Shown here in pieces: positions 57,497 to 64,000 of a DNA stretch of 64,000 bases. A program made the position numbers and the translations under genes. The DNA comes from Gemmatimonadota bacterium. Its GTDB lineage: Bacteria > Gemmatimonadota > Gemmatimonadetes > Gemmatimonadales > GWC2-71-9. Every line of letters begins with the position of its first letter. Position 1 is the stretch's first letter. The notes beneath the pieces are model-generated. The model saw only the letters and a list, made by a program, of their open reading frames with translations, ran no database searches and had not been told where the DNA came from. The DNA lies in assembly GCA_040388535.1 (NCBI GenBank), contig JAZKBR010000002.1, positions 394,385-458,384 of the forward strand. Direction: 5' to 3'.

Positions 57497-59572
57497 ATGC
57501 CAAAATACTTTGCGCTGCTCGCCCTGCTCGCCTCGCCGGCCACAGCCCAGTTCACGCCGCGTCACACGCTGATGCCGGTGCCGGCGTCGGTGACACTCGA
57601 CACGGTGCGGCTGCCGCTCGACACCACCTTCACGGTGCAGTTCGCCGGTTTCCACGACGCTCGACTCGAGCGCGCGGTGACCCGCGCCGTGGGCCGGCTC
57701 GAGGGGCGCCTCGCGAAACCGCTGTCACGAAAGTACGACGGAACCGACCGACGCGCTCGACTGATTCTCACCGTGAAGGGGTCGGGATTCGCCACCCCCG
57801 ACCTCGAGGAAGACGAGTCGTATTCGCTGAAAGTGGGCTCCGATCAGGCGAGCCTCAGCGCCAATACGGTGGTCGGTGCGATGCGCGGCCTCGAGACGCT
57901 CTTGCAGCTGCAGAGCGTCGATGCCGACGGCTTCTACTTCCAGGGCGCTACCATCGAGGATGCCCCGCGCTTCAAGTGGCGCGGCGTGCTCATCGACGCC
58001 GCGCGGCACTGGGAACCGGCCGACGTCATCAAGCGCACCCTCGACGGGATGGCGGTGGTGAAGCTCAACGTGCTGCACTGGCACCTCTCCGAAGACCAGG
58101 GCTTCCGGGTCGAGAGCAAGCGCTACCCGCGGCTGCAGCAGTTCGGCTCCGACGGCAACTACTACAGCCAGGACGAGATCCGCGACATCGTGGCCTACGC
58201 CACCGATCGCGGCATTCGCGTGGTGCCGGAGTTCGACGTGCCGGGCCATACCGGCTCCTGGTTCGTGGGAATGCCGGAACTCGCCAGCGGCAGCGGCCCC
58301 TACACCATCGATCGGCGCTGGGGCGTCTTCGCGCCTACGATGGACCCCACCAAGGAAACCACCTACAAGTTCCTCGATGGCTTCATCGACGAGATGGCCA
58401 CGCTCTTTCCCGACAAGTACTGGCACATCGGCGGCGACGAGGTGGCGCCCAACACCACCGAGTGGAAGACGTCGCCGCACATCCAGGCCTTCATGAAGCT
58501 GCACAAGTTCAAGACCACCGATGAACTGCAGACCTACTTCAACCAGCGCCTCATCCCCATCATCACGAAGCACGGCAAGGAAGTGATCGGCTGGGATGAG
58601 ATTCTCCAGCCCGACCTCCCCAAGAAGGCGGTGATCCAGTCGTGGCGCGGCACCAATTACCTCGTCGATGCGGTGCGGCAGGGTCGGCGCGCCATTCTCT
58701 CGGCGCCGTACTATCTCGACCACATCAAGACTTCGGGCGAGATGTATTCTGCCGATCCGCTCCCGCCCAACAGCACCCTCACCGGCGTGCAGAAAAGTGC
58801 CAATCCGTACTCGATCCCAAGCGATATGCCCGCGGAGCAACAGGCGCTGGTCCTCGGTGGCGAAGCGGCGATGTGGGGTGAATACATCTCGTCGGAGACC
58901 ATCGACTCGCGGCTCTGGCCGCGACTCGGTGCCCTCGCCGAGCGCTTCTGGTCGTCGCAACAGGTGCGCGATGTGCCCGATATGTATCGCCGGCTCGAGG
59001 TGACGTCGCTGCGGATCGCCGAAGTCGGACCGACGCACGAGGAGCACACCGCGCGGATGATTCGCCACTTCGCCACTGGCGATGCCGCCGCGCTCTACAC
59101 TTCGCTGCTCGAGTACGCCCGCCCGCGCGGCTTCGGTGGTCGCGGCAGCAATCAGCTCACGCCGTACACCCGGCTCATCGATGCGGCACGACCCGATCCG
59201 TGGAATGACTGGCGGATGTACGAGCTGGCGAAGAAGGTCACCCGGGGCGATACCCTCGCCGCGGCGGAGCTGGGTGCGAAGTTCGCTGAAATGCAGAGCT
59301 TCCAGGCCCGGCTCGCTGATCCGTCGATCTGGAGTCCGATGGTCGCCGATGCGGTGCCCGTGGCTGGCGCGATCCACGAACTCGGTCGGCTCGGTTCCGA
59401 AGCGCTGGACTATCTCCGCAAGGGGAGCGGCTACCCGTCGACCTGGCGAAAGAGCGCCGACTCGACCCTGAACACCATCATGCTCCCGCTCAACAAGCCG
59501 TTCGGCCTGCTGCGCCCCATCGGAATCACGACCGTGCTCTGGCTGCTCGAGGCCCAACAACCAATCCCCTGA
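57497..59572 (+). CDS. secreted GH20 beta-N-acetylhexosaminidase
   Basis: A 691-residue exported enzyme with signal peptide MPKYFALLALLASPATAQ. The N-terminal GH20b domain (~20-155) is followed by the catalytic barrel: FKWRGVLIDAARHW, NVLHWHLSEDQGFR and the Asp-Glu pair HIGGDEV (catalytic). Further hallmarks are EFDVPGHTGSW and AAMWGEYI. It releases GlcNAc/GalNAc from chito-oligosaccharides or glycans. The C-terminal ~170 residues are helical and unassigned. A clear terminator follows. Confidence 0.92.
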   Translation: MPKYFALLALLASPATAQFTPRHTLMPVPASVTLDTVRLPLDTTFTVQFAGFHDARLERAVTRAVGRLEGRLAKPLSRKYDGTDRRARLILTVKGSGFATPDLEEDESYSLKVGSDQASLSANTVVGAMRGLETLLQLQSVDADGFYFQGATIEDAPRFKWRGVLIDAARHWEPADVIKRTLDGMAVVKLNVLHWHLSEDQGFRVESKRYPRLQQFGSDGNYYSQDEIRDIVAYATDRGIRVVPEFDVPGHTGSWFVGMPELASGSGPYTIDRRWGVFAPTMDPTKETTYKFLDGFIDEMATLFPDKYWHIGGDEVAPNTTEWKTSPHIQAFMKLHKFKTTDELQTYFNQRLIPIITKHGKEVIGWDEILQPDLPKKAVIQSWRGTNYLVDAVRQGRRAILSAPYYLDHIKTSGEMYSADPLPPNSTLTGVQKSANPYSIPSDMPAEQQALVLGGEAAMWGEYISSETIDSRLWPRLGALAERFWSSQQVRDVPDMYRRLEVTSLRIAEVGPTHEEHTARMIRHFATGDAAALYTSLLEYARPRGFGGRGSNQLTPYTRLIDAARPDPWNDWRMYELAKKVTRGDTLAAAELGAKFAEMQSFQARLADPSIWSPMVADAVPVAGAIHELGRLGSEALDYLRKGSGYPSTWRKSADSTLNTIMLPLNKPFGLLRPIGITTVLWLLEAQQPIP

Positions 59573-59587
59573 CGCCGAGCATACCCC

Positions 59588-59626
59588 GGGCCCCTTACCT
59601 CACCTCCAGAGGGGCCCTACTTTTCT
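59588..59626 (+). terminator. rho-independent terminator of the GH20 gene
   Basis: GGGCCCC pairs with GGGGCCC (7 bp, 16-nt loop), followed by TACTTTTCTTCC, 15 nt after the GH20 stop. Confidence 0.65.
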
Positions 59627-59668
59627 TCCTTCCGCAGCCGTTTTCCCTGCATTCCCAGAGGCCCTTCG

Positions 59669-60406
59669 ATGTTTCGACGCGCGCTGACCAGCGTCGTCGC
59701 GTCCGCCCTTCCCGCCGCGCTGATCATCGCGTGTGGTGGGAACAGCCAGCGCGCCGCCCTCCCGCCCGAGCCCACCGGCCCGAATACCATCACGTCAGAG
59801 GAACGCCGCGACGGCTGGAAACTCCTCTTCGACGGCAACTCGACGACGGGGTGGCATAGCTACAAGCAGGCCACGGCCGTCGGCTGGGCCGCCCAGAACG
59901 GTGAGCTCTACCACACCACCGGTGGCGCCGACCTGGTGAGCGATCAGCAGTATGACTCGTTCGAGCTGCAGCTCGACTGGAAGGTCGCCACCGGCGGCAA
60001 CAGCGGGATCTTCTGGTGGGCCAACGAAGGCACCGCCGAGATCTACGAGAACGCGCCCGAGATGCAGATCCTCGACAACACCGGTCACCCCGACGGCAAG
60101 TCGCCGATGACCGCGGCCGGCTCGCTCTACGGTCTCTACCCGACGCAGATCGCCCTCGCCAAGCCGGTCGGCGAATGGAACCACGCCCGGCTCATCGTGA
60201 AGGGGAGCAAGGTCGAGCAGTGGCTCAACGGCGTGAAGGTGGTGACCGCTGACTTCGACTCGAAGGAGATGAAGGACAAGATCGCGAGCACCAAGTTCAA
60301 GGCGTGGCCCACCTTCGGGAAGTCGCGTCGCGGGCACATCGGCCTGCAGTTCCACGGCACGCCGATCTGGTTCCGCAATATCGTGATCAAGGAATACGTG
60401 CGATGA
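59669..60406 (+). CDS. DUF1080 (3-keto-disaccharide hydrolase-like) lipoprotein
   Basis: A 245-residue lipoprotein (LIIACGG lipobox). DUF1080 body: [50 protein letters not shown] and [12 protein letters not shown]. Some DUF1080 proteins hydrolyse 3-keto-glycosides; catalytic detail cannot be confirmed. The stop overlaps the MFS ATG (ATGA), so the two are coupled. The next gene is a Gfo/Idh oxidoreductase, consistent with a 3-keto-sugar route. Confidence 0.9.
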   Translation: MFRRALTSVVASALPAALIIACGGNSQRAALPPEPTGPNTITSEERRDGWKLLFDGNSTTGWHSYKQATAVGWAAQNGELYHTTGGADLVSDQQYDSFELQLDWKVATGGNSGIFWWANEGTAEIYENAPEMQILDNTGHPDGKSPMTAAGSLYGLYPTQIALAKPVGEWNHARLIVKGSKVEQWLNGVKVVTADFDSKEMKDKIASTKFKAWPTFGKSRRGHIGLQFHGTPIWFRNIVIKEYVR

Positions 60407-61593
60407 GCGCGCGCCTCCGGCTCCAGGTGATGATGTTCCTGCAGTACTTCATCTGGGGCTCCTGGGCCGTGACCCTCGGCACCTACCTCGGCACCACGCT
60501 GAAGTTCGAAGGGGCCCAGATCGGGCTCATCTACGGCACCACCGCCATCGCCGCGATCGTCTCGCCCTTCTTCATGGGCACCGTCGCCGATCGCTTCCTC
60601 CCCACCGAAAAGATGCTCGCCGCGCTGCACCTCGTGGGTGCGGCACTGCTCTACTACGTGTCGCTGCAGACGACGTTTGCGACGATGTACGTGGGAATGC
60701 TCCTCTACGCGCTCTGCTACATGCCGACGCTCGCGCTCACCAACTCGCTGTCGATGAGCCACCTGAAGGACGCTGCCGCCGAATTCGGTTCGATCCGCGT
60801 CCTCGGCACCCTCGGCTGGATCGCGGTTGGCCTGCTGCTCGGCAAGCTCGCCGTCGATGCGACCGCGACGCCACTGCTGATTGCCGCCGGTGCCTCCGCT
60901 GTGCTCGGTGTCTTCTCGTTCGTGCTGCCGCACACGCCGCCGCCCGCCAAGGGGAAGCCGTTCTCGTGGCGTGACGCGGTCGGTGTCGATGCGCTGGCAC
61001 TCCTGAAAGACAGCTCGTTCACCGTCTTCATGATCGGCTCCTTCCTGCTCTGCATCCCGCTCCAGTTCTACTACGCCTTCGCGAACCTCTTCCTCAACGA
61101 GGTGGGCGTCGCGAATGCTGCGGGCAAGATGACGATGGGGCAGATGTCGGAAGTCGCCTTCATGCTCGCGATCGGCGTGCTGCTGCGGAAGTTCGGCATC
61201 CGGATCATTCTGCTCGTCGCAATGCTCGCATGGGCCGCACGGTACTTCCTGTTCAGCATGGGCGACGCCACCAACGGCGTCTGGATGCTCTACATCGGCC
61301 TGCTGCTGCACGGCGTCTGCTATGACTTCTTCTTCGTCTCAGGCCAGATCTATGTCGATCAACAGGCCGGCCCGAAGATTCGCGCGGCCGCGCAGGGCTT
61401 CATCGCGCTGGTGACGCTCGGCTTCGGCAACTTCGCCGGCTCGTGGCTCAGCGGGATGATCGTCGATGCGCACAAGACGCCAACCGGTCACGACTGGACT
61501 GCGATCTGGCGGGTGCCGGCGATCGGGGCGTTGGTGATCTTTGCGATCTTTGCGTTGCTCTTTAAGCCGAAGCAGACAGCAGTGGCAGGATGA
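60403..61593 (+). CDS. MFS transporter, nucleoside:H+ symporter-like
   Basis: A 396-residue, 12-helix transporter. It opens [22 protein letters not shown], the usual start of the NHS family of nucleoside/sugar symporters, and the loop [15 protein letters not shown] matches the conserved MFS loop. The substrate is likely a sugar or nucleoside, inferred from linkage to DUF1080 and Gfo/Idh genes. The start overlaps the DUF1080 stop. Its stop lies inside a heptanucleotide repeat. Confidence 0.88.
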   Translation: MSARLRLQVMMFLQYFIWGSWAVTLGTYLGTTLKFEGAQIGLIYGTTAIAAIVSPFFMGTVADRFLPTEKMLAALHLVGAALLYYVSLQTTFATMYVGMLLYALCYMPTLALTNSLSMSHLKDAAAEFGSIRVLGTLGWIAVGLLLGKLAVDATATPLLIAAGASAVLGVFSFVLPHTPPPAKGKPFSWRDAVGVDALALLKDSSFTVFMIGSFLLCIPLQFYYAFANLFLNEVGVANAAGKMTMGQMSEVAFMLAIGVLLRKFGIRIILLVAMLAWAARYFLFSMGDATNGVWMLYIGLLLHGVCYDFFFVSGQIYVDQQAGPKIRAAAQGFIALVTLGFGNFAGSWLSGMIVDAHKTPTGHDWTAIWRVPAIGALVIFAIFALLFKPKQTAVAG

Positions 61594-61619
61594 CAGATGA
61601 CAGATGACTGATGACGGAT
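61589..61619. repeat. heptanucleotide repeat, left arm
   Basis: GATGACAGATGACAGATGAC... has period 7 across the MFS stop codon and faces the complementary arm at 61763. Confidence 0.65.
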
Positions 61620-61635
61620 ACTGCTCGGTGGTGCT

Positions 61636-61740
61636 GTCACCCTGAGCGAAGCGGCCATCAGGCCGCGCAGTCGAAGGGCCTCTCAACTCGGCAAGGGGTC
61701 CTTCGACTTCGCCCGCTTCGCGGGCTTCGCTCAGGATGAC
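61636..61740. repeat. CACCCTGAGCG hairpin repeat, copy 4
   Basis: TGTCACCCTGAGCGAAGCG... pairs with ...CTTCGCTCAGGATGACA over about 105 nt with inner stems. It is nested between the two heptad arms. Confidence 0.65.
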
Positions 61741-61762
61741 AATTCGCAGCAGTAACTATCTA

Positions 61763-61817
61763 CCATCCACCATCTGTCATCTGTCATCTGTCATCCGTCA
61801 TCCATCATCCATCATCT
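61763..61817. repeat. heptanucleotide repeat, right arm
   Basis: CATCTGTCATCTGTCATCTG... and ATCATCC units keep period 7 for about 55 nt and end just before the ribosome site of the Gfo/Idh gene. Confidence 0.7.
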
Positions 61818-61828
61818 CCGGAGCATTG

Positions 61829-63160
61829 ATGCCGACACGCAGAGATTTCGTAAAATCCTCCGCCGCCTCCGCTGCCGCATTCACCATCGTGCCACGCCAC
61901 GTGCTCGGCGGGCCGGGGTTTACCGCGCCGAGTGATATGGTGCGCTACGCGGCGATCGGGATCGGCGGCAAGGGCGACCAGGACGTGCAGGGGATCGCCA
62001 AGGCCGGTGCGTCGGTCGCGGCGCTCTGCGACGTCGACTGGAAGCAGGGGCGCCGGAACTTCGCGCGCTTCCCCGACGCGAAGCGCTTCAAGGATTACCG
62101 CGAGATGCTCGACAAGATGGGAAGCGAGATCGACGCGGTGAGCGTGACCATCCCCGACCACGGCCACGCGGCCGCGGTGATGGCGGCGCTGCGGCTCAAC
62201 AAGCATGTCTTCTGCCAGAAGCCGCTGACGCGCACGCTGGGCGAGACGCGCGCGATCATGGCCGAAGCGAAGAAGCGGAACCTGATGACCCAGATGGGGA
62301 ACCAGGGCCACGCCGGGATCGGGACGCGGATGCTGCGCGAGTGGTATGAGGCCGGCGCCATCGGCGAGATCAAGGAAGTGCACTACTGGACCAACCGGCC
62401 GATCTGGCCGCAGGGCTTCAACCCCGATCAGCTCGCCTACAACGTCCCGCCGACGCTGGACTGGAATCTCTGGCTCGGCCCCTCGGGTGATCGGCCGTAT
62501 TCGCCGCTGATCGCGCCGTTCAACTGGCGCGGCTACTGGGATTACGGCACCGGCGCGCTCGGCGACATCGCCTGCCACGCGATGGACGCGGCGTTCTGGA
62601 CTTTCGACCTGCGCAACCCGACCAAGATTTCGCCCGACAGCACCGCCCTCTTCGAAGAGACGGCGCCGAAGAGCTCGCGGATCGACTACGAGTTCCCGGC
62701 GACCGCGTCACGGCCGGCCATCAAGGTGTCGTGGCGCGACGGCGGAATGTGGCCGCCGAAGCCGGCGCAGCTCACCGAGGCCGATACCTGGCCGATGGGC
62801 GCCGACGGCGGGCAGATGTGGGTCGGCAAGGATGGCGCGATGGTCGCCGACATCTACGGCGACAACCCGCGGCTCCTCGACGCGAAGAAGATGGATCAGT
62901 TCACCAGGACCCCCGCGCCGATCAAGTACCCGCGTTCGGCCGGTGTCTATGCCGAATGGATCAACGCGATCACCAACAAGGGCCCGCAGCCGATGTCGAA
63001 CTTCGCGGGTCACTCGGGGCCGCTGACCGAGATGGTGCTCTACGGCTGCGTCGCGGTGCGGGCCGGGCGGATTCTCGAGCTCGGGCCGGATGGGATGATC
63101 AAGACCGAGCTGCCGAAGGAGTGGGTCTCGCCGACTTATCGGAGCGGCTTCTCGCTCTAG
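61829..63160 (+). CDS. Tat-exported Gfo/Idh/MocA-family oxidoreductase
   Basis: A 443-residue NAD(P)-dependent sugar oxidoreductase. A twin-arginine leader (TRRDFVKSSAASAAAF) precedes a Rossmann domain (RYAAIGIGGKGDQDVQG) with the EKP-like motif CQKPLTRTLGETRA and a C-terminal substrate domain with DYGTGALGDIACHAMD. Many Tat-exported members oxidise sugars in the periplasm with tightly bound cofactor. GGAG stands 5-6 nt before the ATG; the 31-codon longer frame is heptad-repeat translation. It may act with the DUF1080 protein upstream. Confidence 0.92.
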   Translation: MPTRRDFVKSSAASAAAFTIVPRHVLGGPGFTAPSDMVRYAAIGIGGKGDQDVQGIAKAGASVAALCDVDWKQGRRNFARFPDAKRFKDYREMLDKMGSEIDAVSVTIPDHGHAAAVMAALRLNKHVFCQKPLTRTLGETRAIMAEAKKRNLMTQMGNQGHAGIGTRMLREWYEAGAIGEIKEVHYWTNRPIWPQGFNPDQLAYNVPPTLDWNLWLGPSGDRPYSPLIAPFNWRGYWDYGTGALGDIACHAMDAAFWTFDLRNPTKISPDSTALFEETAPKSSRIDYEFPATASRPAIKVSWRDGGMWPPKPAQLTEADTWPMGADGGQMWVGKDGAMVADIYGDNPRLLDAKKMDQFTRTPAPIKYPRSAGVYAEWINAITNKGPQPMSNFAGHSGPLTEMVLYGCVAVRAGRILELGPDGMIKTELPKEWVSPTYRSGFSL

Positions 63161-63163
63161 CGA

Positions 63164-63263
63164 CCGGTGGTGCCGCGCTCGCGCGGCACCGGTATTACCG
63201 AATCAGTTGAGCTTGGACTCCCAGTGAAGCGAAGACCGGTGCCGCCCAAGGGCGGCACCACCG
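63164..63263. repeat. paired REP-like palindromes, copy D
   Basis: CCGGTGGTGCCGCGCTCGCG... (63164-63193, stem CGC/GCG) faces ACCGGTGCCGCCCAAGGGCG... (63235-63263, stem CCC/GGG) across a 41-nt spacer, the same spacer length as copy C. It fills the gap before cutC. Confidence 0.8.
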
Positions 63264-63277
63264 ACGGAGATCTCGAA

Positions 63278-64000
63278 TTGCTAATCGAAGCCTGCGTCGA
63301 CACCGTACAGTCCGCGATCAACGCCCAGGCGGGCGGGGCCGACCGGATCGAGCTCTGCGACAATCTCGCCGACGCGGGCACCACCCCCTCCCACGGGACG
63401 ATGGTCGCGGCGCTCGCCGCGCTCGATATCCCGGTCTTTCCGATCATCCGGCTCCGCGGCGGCGGCTTTGTCTATAGCGCGGCCGAACTCGCGGTGATGC
63501 GCCTCGATGTCGTCCACGCTCGCGAGGTGGGCTGCGACGGGGTCGTCGTCGGCGCCCTCACCGACCATGGCGACGTCGACGTCAACGCGGTGATGATCCT
63601 CAAGGAGGCCGCGGGGGATTTGCCGATCACATTCCACCGCGCCTTCGATGTCTGCGCCGATCCGGTCATCGCGCTGGAGACGCTCATCGACCTTGGAATC
63701 CACCGAATCCTGACCTCGGGGCAGCGGGAGACGGCGTGGCAGGGGCGGGAAATCATCGCCGCGCTGCGGCGGCAGGCCGAGGGGCGGATCGTGATCATGG
63801 CCGGCGGGGGGGTGGATGAGAGCAACGCCGGAGACCTGGTGCGCGAGACCGGCGTGAGCGAGATCCATGTGCGCGGGACGATGCCGTGGCGCGAGGTGAT
63901 GAACTTCCACGAGGAGCCGGTGCCGTTCCGGCGAAATCTGTCGGAGGATGAGACGGTGCGCTTCGTGACGGATCCGGTGCGGATTGGGGCGATCAGGGCG
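63278..64000 (+). CDS. cutC: CutC family protein (partial, runs off the window)
   Basis: 241 codons are visible with no stop before the window end. The sequence LIEACVDTVQSAINAQAGGADRIELCDNL is the CutC opening; HRAFDVCADPVIALETLIDLG, ILTSGQRETAW and IMAGGGVDESN are conserved barrel-strand motifs. CutC is a TIM-barrel protein linked to copper homeostasis in some bacteria, with disputed function. The TTG start is chosen because GGAG stands 8 nt upstream and the protein begins as family members do. The gene starts 14 nt after a REP-like element. CutC is usually about 240-250 residues, so few residues are missing. Confidence 0.9.
   Translation, partial: MLIEACVDTVQSAINAQAGGADRIELCDNLADAGTTPSHGTMVAALAALDIPVFPIIRLRGGGFVYSAAELAVMRLDVVHAREVGCDGVVVGALTDHGDVDVNAVMILKEAAGDLPITFHRAFDVCADPVIALETLIDLGIHRILTSGQRETAWQGREIIAALRRQAEGRIVIMAGGGVDESNAGDLVRETGVSEIHVRGTMPWREVMNFHEEPVPFRRNLSEDETVRFVTDPVRIGAIRA

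Noticed and set aside
57725..59560. A 611-codon open frame on the - strand
   Set aside because: Antisense to the well-supported GH20 gene, with no recognisable motif or start signal.

Overview
The window is about 64 kb of GC-rich bacterial chromosome with very dense coding, short 4-nt ATGA/GTGA gene overlaps and frequent GTG or TTG starts. The family mix (ADOP-type FtsX permease, DUF5916/CBM9 outer-membrane protein, DUF2911, DUF3187, DUF1080, DUF6941, six-bladed propeller lipoproteins, RCC1-repeat lipoproteins, Tat-exported Gfo/Idh oxidoreductase) fits a Gemmatimonadota or closely related diderm. That placement is inference from gene content. No rRNA, tRNA, CRISPR array, integrase or classical transposase was recognised.

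Layout. 1-10.6 kb: the tail of an ADOP permease, a ferritin/SRPBCC pair, an ECF sigma / zinc anti-sigma / PDZ protein operon, a TetR regulator with an upstream palindrome, DUF983, a hydrolase-fold protein, PAP2 phosphatase, DUF3187, a YggX-like protein and fabH. 10.8-19.1 kb: secreted or envelope proteins (ConA-like, DUF2911, Tat PCYCGC-like, DUF5916) and an OmpR/HisKA two-component pair. 19.3-28.4 kb (minus strand): one long head-to-tail run that ends in an ECF sigma - small TM protein - periplasmic CnrX/Spy-like protein - TolC - ABC ATPase - HlyD - MacB-type permease module. Its order recalls the Cnr metal-resistance sigma system joined to a MacAB-TolC pump. 28.5-32.8 kb: GAF - hydrolase - hypothetical - PolX - Nth. 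32.9-35.8 kb: an ECF vitamin/metal transporter (S, T, fused double ATPase) whose two ATP sites look deliberately asymmetric. 35.9-48.5 kb: HEAT protein, M42 peptidase, PlsC, DUF411, DUF486, a coiled-coil lipoprotein, 5'-nucleotidase, a RidA-like lipoprotein, VOC, DinB proteins, DUF481 and RmuC. 48.7-51.7 kb: two tandem RCC1-like lipoproteins. 51.9-52.9 kb: two GIY-YIG proteins, one bracketed by inverted ~89-nt repeats. 52.9-64 kb: AlaX, MOSC, VOC, a GT39-type membrane glycosyltransferase, a GH20 hexosaminidase, then DUF1080 - MFS - Gfo/Idh (a likely sugar-use cluster) and cutC running off the end.

The most unusual layer is intergenic. At least four repeat families sit between genes: (i) ~90-120-bp composites of two facing REP-like palindromes with covarying stem bases, (ii) degenerate heptanucleotide (period 7) repeats that often form facing inverted arms, (iii) CACCCTGAGCG hairpins, once amplified as an exact 90-bp tandem array, and (iv) an ~89-nt repeat around the GIY-YIG gene. 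The last arrangement resembles REP-associated (RAYT) elements but with a GIY-YIG nuclease, and is the best candidate for an undescribed system here. All similarity calls are from reading the sequence; no database search was run.
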